A stretch of DNA of 64,000 nucleotides from Achromobacter sp. UMC46. GTDB lineage: Bacteria; Pseudomonadota; Gammaproteobacteria; Burkholderiales; Burkholderiaceae_B. Positions 42,169 to 51,116 of the stretch are shown here, in pieces. The stretch covers positions 186,001 to 250,000 of the forward strand of contig NZ_LZZS01000035.1 in NCBI RefSeq assembly GCF_014170335.1, given 5' to 3'. How positions within the stretch are numbered: position 1 is the stretch's first letter; the number at the start of each line of letters is the position of its first letter. The notes beneath the pieces are model-generated. The model did no database searches. It worked only from the letters and a program-made list of their open reading frames with translations, and was not told where the DNA came from. The position numbers and the translations under genes are program-made.

Positions 42169-44541
42169 ATGTCTGAAACTTCCACTATCACGAACGTCGC
42201 CGCCGGCGTCGACAACGCCCGCATCGTCGCGCAGCTTGCTACCGAGCTTGGCGCGCGCGCCTCCCAGATCGCCTCGGCGGTGGAACTGCTGGATGACGGC
42301 GCCACCGTGCCCTTCATCTCCCGCTATCGCAAGGAAGCCACCGGCGGCCTGGACGATACCGTGCTGCGCAATCTGGAAGTCCGCCTGGGTTATCTGCGCG
42401 AACTCGAAGAACGCCGCGGCTCCATCCTTGAATCCATCTCGCAGCAGGGCAAGCTCACGCCCGAGCTGCAGCAGGAAATCGCAACGGCCGACACCAAGCA
42501 GCGCCTGGAAGACTTGTACGCGCCGTACAAGCCCAAGCGCCGCACCCGCGCCCAGATCGCCCGCGAGGCGGGCCTGGAGCCGCTGGCGGACGCCATCCTG
42601 GCCGATGCGGCCTGCGACCCCGCCGCGCTGGCCGCGCAGTACCTGAACCCCGAAGCGTCCATCAACGACGCCAAGGCCGCGCTGGACGGCGCGCGCGACA
42701 TCCTGGCCGAGCGCTACGCGGAAAACGCGGACTTGCTGGCTGACATGCGCGAGCACCTGTGGTCCACCGGCCTGATCTATTCCAAGATGGTCGACGGCAA
42801 GGAAACCGAAGGCGCGAACTTCCGCGACTGGTTCGACTTCAACGAACCGCTGCGCACGCTGCCTTCGCACCGCATCCTGGCGCTGCTGCGCGGACGCCAG
42901 CAGGGCGTGCTGGAATTGCGCCTGGGCCTGGAAGCCGAGCTGGAAGCGCAACTGCCGCACCCGTGCGTGGCGCGCATCGCCGGCTTCCTGAAGCTGGGCA
43001 ACGGCCTGTTCGCGCTGGACGCCACGCCGCGCGCCCGCTGGCTGGGCGAAGTCTGCCGCTGGACCTGGCGCGTGAAGCTGCTGACGGCGTTTGAAAGCGA
43101 GCTGATCGGCCGCCTGCGCGAAAGCGGCGAAACCGAAGCCATCCGCGTGTTCGCCGCCAACCTGAAGGACCTGCTGCTGGCGGCTCCCGCCGGCCCCAAG
43201 GCCGTGCTGGGCCTGGACCCGGGCATCCGTACGGGCTGCAAGATCGCCGTGATCGACCAGACCGGCAAGGTCGTCGACACCACCACCGTCTACCCGTTCG
43301 AACCGCGCCGCGACCGCGAAGGCACGATCAACACGCTGGCGGCGCTGGTCGCGCGGCACAAGGTGGACCTGATCGCCATCGGCAACGGCACCGCATCGCG
43401 TGAAAGCGAAAAGCTGGTGGGCGACATGATGGAACGCTTCCCCGACCTGAAGGTCACCCGCGTGGTGGTCTCCGAGGCCGGCGCGTCCGTGTACTCCGCT
43501 TCTGAAACCGCGGCGCTGGAATTCCCCGATCTGGACGTAACCCTGCGGGGCGCCGTGTCCATCGCCCGCCGCCTGCAGGATCCGCTGGCCGAGCTGGTCA
43601 AGATCGATCCCAAGGCGATCGGCGTGGGCCAGTACCAGCACGACGTCAACCAGCGCGAGCTGGCGCGTTCGCTGGACGCCGTGGTCGAGGATTGCGTGAA
43701 CGCCGTGGGTGTGGACGTCAATACGGCGTCGGCGGCGCTGCTGGCCCGGGTGTCGGGCCTGAACTCGCTGCTGGCCAAGAACATCGTGGCCTGGCGCGAC
43801 GAGAACGGCGCATTCCCCACCCGCAAAATCCTGCTCAAGGTACCGCGCTTCGGTGAAAAGGCCTTCGAACAGGCCGCCGGGTTCCTCCGCATCCCCAATG
43901 GCGACAACCCGCTGGACGCCTCGTCGGTCCACCCGGAAGCCTATCCGGTGGTCGAGCGCATCGTCGCCAAGATCAAGGCCGAAGTGAAGCAGATCATCGG
44001 CCAGCGCGAAGCCTTGAAGGGCGTGTCGCCGTCGGACTTCACCGACGAGCGTTTCGGCTTGCCGACCGTGCGCGACATCTTCGCCGAACTGGAAAAACCC
44101 GGCCGCGATCCGCGCCCGGAATTCAAGACGGCGCAGTTCAAGGAAGGCGTGGAAACGCTGAACGACCTGTACCCCGGCATGGTGCTGGAAGGCGTCGTGA
44201 CCAACGTGGCCAATTTCGGCGCGTTTGTCGACATCGGCGTCCACCAGGACGGCCTGGTCCACATCTCGGCCCTGGCCGAGAAGTTCGTCAAGGATCCGCG
44301 CGATGTCGTGCGTGTGGGCCAGACCGTCAGCGTAAAGGTGCTGGAAGTGGACGCCGCGCGCAAACGCGTCGCCCTGACCATGCGCCTGAACGACACGGCG
44401 GCCCCGGCGCGCCGCAGCGGCGACGCGCCCAAGGGCGGCGACCGGCCCCGCCGCCCCCAAGGCGATGGCGGGCGCGGCAACACGGGCGGCGGCGCGGCGA
44501 ACAGCGCAATGGCGGACGCCTTCGCCAAGCTCAAGCGCTGA
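42169..44541 (+). CDS. tex: Transcription accessory protein Tex
   Basis: The protein is 790 aa from the ATG at 42169; the very long upstream extension of this frame is antisense to the helicase gene and is not real. Domains in order: helical N-terminus (ATVPFISRYRKEATGGLDD), YqgF/RNase H-like core (AVLGLDPGIRTGCKIAVID), helix-hairpin-helix region (SGLNSLLAKNIVAWRDENG) and C-terminal S1 RNA-binding domain (GVVTNVANFGAFVDIGVHQDG). Tex binds nucleic acids and affects transcription, including toxin genes in Bordetella pertussis where it was named. A Gly/Arg-rich tail ends the protein. Confidence 0.95.
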   Translation: MSETSTITNVAAGVDNARIVAQLATELGARASQIASAVELLDDGATVPFISRYRKEATGGLDDTVLRNLEVRLGYLRELEERRGSILESISQQGKLTPELQQEIATADTKQRLEDLYAPYKPKRRTRAQIAREAGLEPLADAILADAACDPAALAAQYLNPEASINDAKAALDGARDILAERYAENADLLADMREHLWSTGLIYSKMVDGKETEGANFRDWFDFNEPLRTLPSHRILALLRGRQQGVLELRLGLEAELEAQLPHPCVARIAGFLKLGNGLFALDATPRARWLGEVCRWTWRVKLLTAFESELIGRLRESGETEAIRVFAANLKDLLLAAPAGPKAVLGLDPGIRTGCKIAVIDQTGKVVDTTTVYPFEPRRDREGTINTLAALVARHKVDLIAIGNGTASRESEKLVGDMMERFPDLKVTRVVVSEAGASVYSASETAALEFPDLDVTLRGAVSIARRLQDPLAELVKIDPKAIGVGQYQHDVNQRELARSLDAVVEDCVNAVGVDVNTASAALLARVSGLNSLLAKNIVAWRDENGAFPTRKILLKVPRFGEKAFEQAAGFLRIPNGDNPLDASSVHPEAYPVVERIVAKIKAEVKQIIGQREALKGVSPSDFTDERFGLPTVRDIFAELEKPGRDPRPEFKTAQFKEGVETLNDLYPGMVLEGVVTNVANFGAFVDIGVHQDGLVHISALAEKFVKDPRDVVRVGQTVSVKVLEVDAARKRVALTMRLNDTAAPARRSGDAPKGGDRPRRPQGDGGRGNTGGGAANSAMADAFAKLKR

Positions 44542-44562
44542 TCCTCCCGGATCGCTCGACAA

Positions 44563-44600
44563 AAAAAGCCCGGCGCATGACGCGCCGGGCTTTTTCTTTA
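44563..44600 (+). terminator. Rho-independent terminator after tex
   Basis: Arms 44563-44576 and 44582-44595 form a 14-bp stem (GCCCGGCGC core with A/T feet) and are followed by TTTTTCTTTA. It starts 21 nt past the tex stop. Confidence 0.92.
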
Positions 44601-44830
44601 GCTAGGACTTTCCCTTAAATGGGCCTAATCCTTGCGCTCCCTCAATCAAAAAAACACAAAAATAAGGGAAAATATCTAATTGTGTCCAAATAATAAAAAC
44701 CGGCGGCATTGGGGAACCCGGCAGGCACAAATTCCATGATCAGGCGAACAGCGGCGCGAACCGTCTATCAGGCACGAAGCACAACAACAACAGCGCCCTA
44801 CCCTGAGATCCCCCCGGAGAGCCATCCGTC

Positions 44831-45337
44831 ATGCGCAATACCATTACGCTTGCCGCCAATGAAGCGGCAACCATTACCGAAAAAGAAGCCGGCCACAGCG
44901 GCGCCTACAGCGAAGTCACCCTGGGTCAGTACGCGCATCTGATCGTCGACGGCGCTGAAGTGACCTTCAAGCACATCACGCTGGAACGCCTGGGCACCCG
45001 CGTCATCGAACTGCGCAACGGCGCCCAACTGCATGTGGGCGCGTTGGGTTTCGCCAGCATGGGGGCAAGCATCGTCTATCGCATCGGGGCGGGCTGCGCG
45101 CTGGTGTTCGACGCCAGCCAGTGGGATCCGGAAGTCGTCGCCAACACCACCTTCGACTTCACCAGCCAAGGCAGCGGCGCGCTGAAGTACTTCCCGTTCA
45201 TCAACCCGGAATGGTTGGACTGCCCGAACGTCACGGGCTATTCGGAAGGCGACATGCTTGAAATCGCGGGCCAGGGCAGCGCCCAGCGCTTCCAGGTGCG
45301 CGATGGCCGCATCGTGGCCAGCGCGCGGCAGGCCTGA
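44831..45337 (+). CDS. Unrecognised 168-aa protein, beta-rich
   Basis: I do not recognise the family. The protein has no signal peptide or membrane segment, few Lys and Arg, and regular short beta-like strands (AEVTFKHITLERLGTRVIELRNGAQLHVGAL), which could form a small solenoid or beta-helix. The C-terminal part (NVTGYSEGDMLEIAGQG) is acidic. It is isolated: tex ends 290 nt upstream behind a terminator, and trpS is convergent. The upstream 200 nt are unusually AT-rich for this genome. Base composition of the gene itself matches its neighbours, so it is likely a true coding sequence. Confidence 0.7.
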   Translation: MRNTITLAANEAATITEKEAGHSGAYSEVTLGQYAHLIVDGAEVTFKHITLERLGTRVIELRNGAQLHVGALGFASMGASIVYRIGAGCALVFDASQWDPEVVANTTFDFTSQGSGALKYFPFINPEWLDCPNVTGYSEGDMLEIAGQGSAQRFQVRDGRIVASARQA

Positions 45338-45409
45338 CGCTCGCCGGCTTCTGCCCTACTCTCGCAACGTCATGCCCGCCGGCGACGCATCGCGCCGCCG
45401 GTTCAAGCC

Positions 45410-46762
45410 TTATTCCTGCGACAACGACGCCAGGGCGTCACGCGCACGCACCAGTTGCGCTTCGGAATCGGCCTGCGCGCCCGCCGGCGCCGCGGCAACC
45501 GCCACGCCGTCGATCATGGCCGCGTAGCCCTCGCCGCTGGCCTGCAGCACGCTGTCGGCCGGCTCCGATTGCAGGCGGCGCATCAAGGCGCCGGCCTCCT
45601 TCGGATCGGCAAAGCGCTGCGACAGCAGCAATTCTTCGCCATCGGCCGCCAGCAGGCGGAAGCGGAAACCGCCATCTTCGTCGCGGAAGCTGACAAAGCG
45701 CGCGCCCTTGCCCTTTTCCTTCTTGCCCTGCGCCTTGCCCGCGGCGGCGCCAGCGTTCAGGTTGCGCAGGCCCACGGCCTCGCGCAGTTCCTGCATCATC
45801 GGCACGGCCAGCTTGCGGGCGCGGGCAGCGCCAGCTTGCAGGATGTCTTCGATGCGGCCCGGGTTAGCGATCAGATCGAAGTACTTTTCGCGCATCGGCG
45901 CCAGCAGCGCTTCCAGATGCTCGTACAGCGCCTGCTTGGCATCGCCCCAACCCATGCCCTCTTCCAGCTGCTTGCGGAACGCCGCCGATTCGGCATGCGT
46001 CGCAAACGCCCGGTACAGCGTGTACAGGTGCGAGCTTTCGGCATCCTTGGCTTCGCCCGGCGCACGCGAATCCGTCACGATGCGCATCACCGATGCGCGC
46101 AGCGCATTCGCGCCGCCTTCGAACAGCGGGATCGTGTTGTTGTAGCTCTTGGACATCTTGCGGCCATCCAGGCCGGGCAGCGTCGCCACGTCTTCCTCGA
46201 TCGTCACTTCCGGCAGCGCGAAGTACTCGCGGCCGTACAAGTGGTTGAAACGCTGGGCGATATCGCGCGCCATTTCCAGGTGCTGGATCTGGTCGCGGCC
46301 CACCGGCACCTTGTTCGCGTTGAACATGAGGATGTCGGCCGCCATCAGGACCGGGTAGGAAAACAGCCCCATCGTAACGCCGTCGTCCGGGTCCACGCCC
46401 TTGGCGACATTCTGGTCCACCGACGCCTTGTAGGCGTGCGCGCGGTTCATCAGGCCCTTGGCCGTGACGCAGGTCAGCAGCCAGCTGAGTTCGGGGATTT
46501 CGGGAATGTCGGACTGGCGGTAGAACGTCACGCGCTCGTGGTCCAGCCCCACCGCCAGCCACGTAGCGGCGATTTCCAGGCGGGACCGCGCCACGCGGGC
46601 CGGGTCATCGCACTTGATCAGCGCGTGGTAATCCGCCAGGAAGAAGAACGCGTCCACGCCGGGCTGGGTACTGGCCTGGACCGCGGGACGGATCGCGCCT
46701 GCGTAGTTGCCAAGGTGGGGAGTTCCTGTCGTGGTAATGCCGGTAAGGACGCGGGTATTCAT
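45410..46762 (-). CDS. trpS: Tryptophanyl-tRNA synthetase with C-terminal extension
   Basis: The protein is 450 aa. Class I signatures are present: [10 protein letters not shown] (HIGH-equivalent) and KMSKS in [12 protein letters not shown]. The catalytic and anticodon region ends near residue 335, the usual length. After an Ala/Gly/Lys linker ([13 protein letters not shown]) comes a domain of about 100 residues starting [22 protein letters not shown], which looks like a DUF1508/YegP-type repeat. The extension is not required for charging tRNA-Trp in standard enzymes; its role is unknown. Confidence 0.94.
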   Translation of the reverse strand: MNTRVLTGITTTGTPHLGNYAGAIRPAVQASTQPGVDAFFFLADYHALIKCDDPARVARSRLEIAATWLAVGLDHERVTFYRQSDIPEIPELSWLLTCVTAKGLMNRAHAYKASVDQNVAKGVDPDDGVTMGLFSYPVLMAADILMFNANKVPVGRDQIQHLEMARDIAQRFNHLYGREYFALPEVTIEEDVATLPGLDGRKMSKSYNNTIPLFEGGANALRASVMRIVTDSRAPGEAKDAESSHLYTLYRAFATHAESAAFRKQLEEGMGWGDAKQALYEHLEALLAPMREKYFDLIANPGRIEDILQAGAARARKLAVPMMQELREAVGLRNLNAGAAAGKAQGKKEKGKGARFVSFRDEDGGFRFRLLAADGEELLLSQRFADPKEAGALMRRLQSEPADSVLQASGEGYAAMIDGVAVAAAPAGAQADSEAQLVRARDALASLSQE

Positions 46763-46863
46763 GGGGCGAAGAGGCGTTTGCTAGGGGAAACAAGCAGTGT
46801 AACGTGCCGGCGGCACGGAACCGCCGGCCGGCGCGCCCAAGGTGAATTCGCCGGCCTACCAGG

Positions 46864-47187
46864 TCACAGGACGGCCAGCAGCGGCGCCGCCAGCGCGCAC
46901 AGCCCGCCCGCGGTCAGCGCGGCACGCGGGCGGAACGTCAGGAACCAGATCAGCAACAGGCCGGCGATGCTGAGAATGCCGACCCATTCGACCGTGCCGT
47001 AACTCCAGCCCCAGACCGCGGCGGAAGCCCACAGCGACAGCGCCAGCGCCCCCCAGCCGAATGCCCGCAGCGGCACCCGGTGGCGTCGCGGCATGGCGCG
47101 GTCGAACACGTCTTCGTAGTGGCGGTCCATGCCCAGGCACAGGGCGGAAAACCCGGCGTAGGCCAGGCAGAAGGCGGCAAGCGTCAT
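46864..47187 (-). CDS. DUF3325 membrane protein
   Basis: The protein is 107 aa with three hydrophobic segments and a conserved-looking N-terminus (AGFSALCLGMDRHYEDVF) typical of DUF3325. Its ATG overlaps the PepSY stop by ATGA, so it is translated with that gene. Function is unknown; the family is found beside PepSY and siderophore-uptake genes. Confidence 0.85.
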   Translation of the reverse strand: MTLAAFCLAYAGFSALCLGMDRHYEDVFDRAMPRRHRVPLRAFGWGALALSLWASAAVWGWSYGTVEWVGILSIAGLLLIWFLTFRPRAALTAGGLCALAAPLLAVL

Positions 47188-48872
47188 GGCGTATCACCTC
47201 GCGGTTCATAGGCGACGGGGTTCGGGGCGCGGGGCGCCTCGGAAACAGCGACTTGGGCAACAGCTTGAGCAGCGGATTGGGGCGACGCCGTCTTGGCGGC
47301 GGCTTTCGCAGGCGCCTTCGCCGGGGCTTTTCGGACCCGGGCCGCCTTGCGCGCCATCCATGCGAACAGCAGCGCGCCGGCCAGGCAGGTCAGGTCGAAT
47401 CCGGCCATGACCCAATCGCCTTGCGGCAGCGACACGCCCAGATGGCGAGACGTCGTGAACACGTTGACGACCGGCACCAGGGCCAGCGACGCGGCGGCCA
47501 CGCCCAGCAGGTCCTGCCACTTGCGGCGCTGGAACAAGAAGGCGTAGACGAGCGACAGCGCCCAGGCCGAGAAGAAGGCCCGCACTTCCCATACCTGGCG
47601 TCCGGGCATGTCGGCCGGCAACAGTCGATTGGCCAGGAAAAAGGCCGCCACGCCAAATACCACGCCCGCGATCGTGCCGGCGTTCAGGCCGTCGACCAGG
47701 CGCAGGGAAAACGCTTCGCGCGCATCGCCCGGCCGCGCCTTTTGGCGGCGCTTGGCAATCCACAGCACCAGGCCCGAGCCCACCATGCCGGTGCCGGCCA
47801 GGCTGACCAGGAAATAGAACCAGCGCAGCAGGGGCTCGGCGAACAGCCCCAGATGCAGGCCCGTGATGACGCCGGCGGTCTTCACCGTGGCGCTCAGGTC
47901 GTCCTCGCCTTCCTGGAATTCACCCGTCGCGCCGTTAAAGCGCATATAGGGCGCCAAGCGGCCATACGACACGCCGTCGGCGGCATCGCGCACCAGCGTG
48001 ACGGTGGCGCCGGCATCACCCGGGTTGTTGACGGTGACGCGGCCGACCCGGCCCTGCCAGTGCTGCTGGGCTTGCTCCACCAGCGGCGCGATCTGCACGA
48101 GCGGTGCGGGCTGGTTCAGCGGCGGCGTGACCTTGAACGATTTGAAGACATCGTCCGTGTATTGGCGGGGGTTTTCGTAGACGGCATGGATGCCCGCGGG
48201 CATCAACATGACCATGAACAGCACCAGGCCGCTGAACGTGATCATCAGGTGGAACGGCAACCCCAGCACGGACAATACGTTGTGCCCGTCCATCCAGGCG
48301 CGTTGCCCGCCCTTTTTAGGACGGAAGGTAAAGAAATCGGTGAATATCTTTTTGTGCGTGATGATGCCGCTGATGATGGCCACCAGCATGAACATGCCCG
48401 CGATGCTGGCCAGCCAGCGCCCCCACGGAAACGCGGTCTCCAGTTCGAAGTGGAAACGGTAGAAGAAGTCGCCGCCGCGCGTCTCGCGCCCGACCACGGC
48501 CTGCCCCGTCGCGGAATCCAGCTTCACGCGCACGAACCCGCGCTCGCCCGGCTTGGGCTTGGCCACCTGGTACAGCATCTGGATCAGCGGCTCGCGGTTC
48601 GACGGCGGCGTGATGAACCAGCGTTTGGCATCCGGCGCATGCGCGCTCAGGTAACGTTGTCCGATATCCACGGCCTGCACCGCAGGCACCGGCTGAACCT
48701 CGATCTCGGGCTGCATCCAATGCGTGATCTCGGGCCTGAAGAACGCCAGCGACCCCGTCAGGAACATCGCGAACAGCACCCAGCCGAAAATCAGACCGGC
48801 CCAGGTGTGCAACCAGGACATGGACTGGCGCAGGCCTTCTTCGCCCTGCGCGCGGGCTTTCCCTGCCTTCAT
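47184..48872 (-). CDS. PepSY-associated transmembrane protein
   Basis: The protein is 562 aa from the ATG at 48872, which overlaps the DUF3649 stop by ATGA; the longer frame upstream is antisense-like, Arg- and Gly-rich. The first helix (SWLHTWAGLIFGWVLFAMFLTGSL) is the typical PepSY-TM start. Two PepSY-like periplasmic regions and four or more further helices follow, with VLSVLGLPFHLMITFSGL. The C-terminal 60 residues are Ala/Lys/Pro-rich. Relatives are proposed to reduce ferric siderophores at the inner membrane. Confidence 0.88.
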   Translation of the reverse strand: MKAGKARAQGEEGLRQSMSWLHTWAGLIFGWVLFAMFLTGSLAFFRPEITHWMQPEIEVQPVPAVQAVDIGQRYLSAHAPDAKRWFITPPSNREPLIQMLYQVAKPKPGERGFVRVKLDSATGQAVVGRETRGGDFFYRFHFELETAFPWGRWLASIAGMFMLVAIISGIITHKKIFTDFFTFRPKKGGQRAWMDGHNVLSVLGLPFHLMITFSGLVLFMVMLMPAGIHAVYENPRQYTDDVFKSFKVTPPLNQPAPLVQIAPLVEQAQQHWQGRVGRVTVNNPGDAGATVTLVRDAADGVSYGRLAPYMRFNGATGEFQEGEDDLSATVKTAGVITGLHLGLFAEPLLRWFYFLVSLAGTGMVGSGLVLWIAKRRQKARPGDAREAFSLRLVDGLNAGTIAGVVFGVAAFFLANRLLPADMPGRQVWEVRAFFSAWALSLVYAFLFQRRKWQDLLGVAAASLALVPVVNVFTTSRHLGVSLPQGDWVMAGFDLTCLAGALLFAWMARKAARVRKAPAKAPAKAAAKTASPQSAAQAVAQVAVSEAPRAPNPVAYEPRGDTP

Positions 48873-49150
48873 GCCGCCCCCATCATGCGCCCCGCCAGGA
48901 ACAGGCCGCCCAGCACGGCGGCCGGCAGCAATACCCCGGCCCAGGCGCGCCAGGCGTTGCGCGTGGCGAACACCCAGATGACGCCACAGGCATAGAACAC
49001 GAAGGACAGCATCTGCGCCGTGGTGACGGCGTCCGCCCGCCCCATGGGCAGCCAGACGGCCAGGCACGCCGCAGCCGCCGAGGCAAGGACATAGCCGCCC
49101 AGGATGGCCGCAGCCATTCTGGAAAACACGGCCATTCGATAGCGCATCAT
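48869..49150 (-). CDS. DUF3649 membrane protein
   Basis: About 93 aa with two or three hydrophobic segments (MAAAILGGYVLASAAAACLAVWL, FVFYACGVIWVFA, VLLPAAVLGGLFLAG), characteristic of DUF3649. The start is either of two adjacent ATGs at 49150 and 49147; neither has an ideal RBS. It lies 23 nt after the DUF4198 gene and overlaps the PepSY gene, so it belongs to the same operon. Function unknown. Confidence 0.8.
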   Translation of the reverse strand: MMRYRMAVFSRMAAAILGGYVLASAAAACLAVWLPMGRADAVTTAQMLSFVFYACGVIWVFATRNAWRAWAGVLLPAAVLGGLFLAGRMMGAA

Positions 49151-49173
49151 GCCTGCGCCGGCTGCGGGAGCTT

Positions 49174-49806
49174 TCACTTGGACACGTTGAAGGTCAGGGT
49201 GGATACGTAGCGGATCTTGGCGTAGGACTTGCCGTCGGCCTCGCCCGCCTTCTCTTCGACGTGCGCGGCTTCCAGCACATACTGGCCGGGCCACGGCGTC
49301 GTGATTTCGATGCGGCCGTTCTCATCGCTGTGGAAACGCTTTTCCCACTTCGGCGGACCGAACACGGTGACTTCGGTCTTGGCCAGCGGCTTGCCCTGGA
49401 ATTGCAGGACGAACGTGTTGGCGCCGGCGGCGGTCGGCACAAGCTCCAGGTCCAGCTTGCCTTGCGTGTCGGCGCGGCCGGCCCTGGCGTTGTACTTGAC
49501 CAGGGTCTCCTTGAACTGGATGGGCTGGGCCAGGCGGACATCGCCCTTGCCTGCCGCACCGAACTCCACGAAATCCGCGCCTTCGGCGGACACCTTCAAC
49601 GCCTTGCCGTCCGTGCCGGTCACGACCGGCGCGACCAGGACCTTGCCCAGCAGGCCATCGCGCTTTTCGCGCAGGTCATCGGCCCATTCGCCGAAGTACG
49701 CCTTGGCCGGACCCTCGGCGCTGCGTTCCAGCCAAACAAAGTGCGCCTGCGCGGCGCCCGCGCTGCCCAACAGGGCAATAGCGGCCAAAGTCCTAGCGAA
49801 TTTCAT
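49174..49806 (-). CDS. DUF4198 periplasmic protein
   Basis: The protein is 210 aa with a signal peptide (about 1-21, GAAQA/HF). The mature protein begins HFVWLER, the conserved DUF4198 start, in which an N-terminal His can bind metal (NikK-like). A beta-sandwich with a carboxypeptidase-regulatory look follows (GRIEITTPWPGQYVLEAAHVEE). It is the first gene of the PepSY operon, 82 nt downstream of a Fur-box-like site, which suggests a role in metal uptake. Confidence 0.87.
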   Translation of the reverse strand: MKFARTLAAIALLGSAGAAQAHFVWLERSAEGPAKAYFGEWADDLREKRDGLLGKVLVAPVVTGTDGKALKVSAEGADFVEFGAAGKGDVRLAQPIQFKETLVKYNARAGRADTQGKLDLELVPTAAGANTFVLQFQGKPLAKTEVTVFGPPKWEKRFHSDENGRIEITTPWPGQYVLEAAHVEEKAGEADGKSYAKIRYVSTLTFNVSK

Positions 49807-49887
49807 TTTGGATTATTCCTTTAGTCCGAAAACCGGTCCATCAACCCAATCAGGCAAGCCCCGCGGCCGATGCCTGTTTGGCAGGGC

Positions 49888-49906
49888 CTAAATTATAACC
49901 ATTCTC
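49888..49906 (-). promoter_or_regulatory. Probable Fur box of the PepSY operon
   Basis: Read on the minus strand, GAGAATGGTTATAATTTAG matches the 19-nt Fur consensus at 12 positions by my count, best in the left half. It lies 82 nt upstream of the DUF4198 ATG. Confidence 0.5.
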
Positions 49907-50036
49907 ACTACGGTCTACACAAGAAAATGGGGGATGGATAGGACGCGCTGGTTAACCCCTATTCTTTTAAATCCCCATTTAAATATATTAATCACATATC
50001 AATGCTCTTCAACCGCGCTTCAACCAGGAGTCCCTG

Positions 50037-50951
50037 ATGACCCATCCCCGCTGGACTGGCATCTTTCCCGCCATCACCACCAAGTTCCACGCCGACGAAC
50101 GGATCGATGCCGAAGGCACCGCCAAGCACATCGATTTCCAGATTCGCAACGGCGTCCACGGCATGGTCACCTGCGGCTCGCTGGGCGAGGCCAGCACCTT
50201 GACGCTGGAAGAAAAGCTGGAGGTCGCCAAGATCGCGCTGGACGCCGCGGGCGGTCGCGTACCTGTCCTGGCCAACGTGTCCGAAACCAGCACCCGAGAA
50301 GCGCTGCGCTACATCGAAGGCGCCAACAAGCTGGGCGTGGCCGGGTTCATGCTCATGCCGTCCCTGATCTACGTGGCGGACGCGCGCGAAGCCATGCTGA
50401 ACGTGCGCACCATGGCCGATGCCGCGCAGCAGCCCGTCATGGTCTACAACAACCCGCTGGCGTATCGCGTCGACCTGAAACCGGAACACATGGCCGAACT
50501 GGCCGACTGCAAATGGATCGCCGCAGTGAAGGACAGCTCGGGCGATACCCGCCGCGTCACCGATCTGCGCAATGCCGTGGGCGACCGCTACCAGATCTTC
50601 CTGGGCGTGGACGACCTGGCCTACGAAGGGCTGGCCCTGGGCTGCGACGGCCTGCTGGCCGGCGTGGGCTGCGCCTTCCCGCGTGAAACCGTCGCCCTCT
50701 ATGACCTGGTGAAAGCGGGCAAGCACGCCGAAGCCCTGGCGCTCTACCAGTGGATGACGCCGCTGCTGCACCTGGACGTCTCTGCCAAGCTGGTGCAGAA
50801 CCTGAAGCTGATCGATGTGCTGGTGGGCGTCGGCACCGAACACGTGCGCCGCCCGCGCCTGCCGGTCATCGGCGAGGAACGCGCGCTGATCGAACGGGTG
50901 GTGGCCAAGGCGCTGGCCACCCGCCCGGCGAAGTACCAGTCCGTGCCCTGA
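50037..50951 (+). CDS. DapA/NAL-family lyase, probable hydroxyproline-pathway deaminase
   Basis: The protein is 304 aa with the DHDPS/N-acetylneuraminate lyase fold: CGSLGEASTL phosphate-binding-like loop, Tyr in MVYNNPLAYRVD and the Schiff-base Lys in WIAAVKDSSGD. Position ahead of a 4-hydroxyproline epimerase and D-hydroxyproline dehydrogenase genes points to 1-pyrroline-4-hydroxy-2-carboxylate deaminase, which gives 2-oxoglutarate semialdehyde. The family is certain; the specific reaction is inferred from context. The semialdehyde dehydrogenase that completes the route is not in the window. Confidence 0.85.
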   Translation: MTHPRWTGIFPAITTKFHADERIDAEGTAKHIDFQIRNGVHGMVTCGSLGEASTLTLEEKLEVAKIALDAAGGRVPVLANVSETSTREALRYIEGANKLGVAGFMLMPSLIYVADAREAMLNVRTMADAAQQPVMVYNNPLAYRVDLKPEHMAELADCKWIAAVKDSSGDTRRVTDLRNAVGDRYQIFLGVDDLAYEGLALGCDGLLAGVGCAFPRETVALYDLVKAGKHAEALALYQWMTPLLHLDVSAKLVQNLKLIDVLVGVGTEHVRRPRLPVIGEERALIERVVAKALATRPAKYQSVP

Positions 50952-50989
50952 CAGTGCCGCACGGCGATGCGCGGCGGCGGTAGCCCGTA

Positions 50990-51006
50990 GATAACCCAAG
51001 GTTATC
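50990..51006. promoter_or_regulatory. Palindrome, possible operator
   Basis: GATAACC CAA GGTTATC is a perfect 7-bp inverted repeat in the 165-nt gap between the lyase and epimerase genes. A shorter related palindrome, GGTTAACC, lies at 49950-49957 upstream of the lyase gene. It may bind the regulator of hydroxyproline genes. Confidence 0.4.
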
Positions 51007-51116
51007 CCGCTGCGCGATTCATTACCGGTTCGGACAGGCGTTGCGGCCGCCACGCCACGACGCCTGTCCGTTCCATGTCTAGACTGAAGCGGTTCCCCAA
51101 GACCAAAGGCGCGTCC

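Noticed and set aside
48873-49067. N-terminal extension of the PepSY gene
   Set aside because: The sequence is low-complexity and overlaps the DUF3649 gene; the ATG at 48872 starts the typical PepSY-TM domain.
49925-49980. Inverted repeat AAATGGGGGAT / ATCCCCATTT in the PepSY-lyase gap
   Set aside because: The arms differ by one base in length and are far apart in AT-rich sequence; too weak to call a site.
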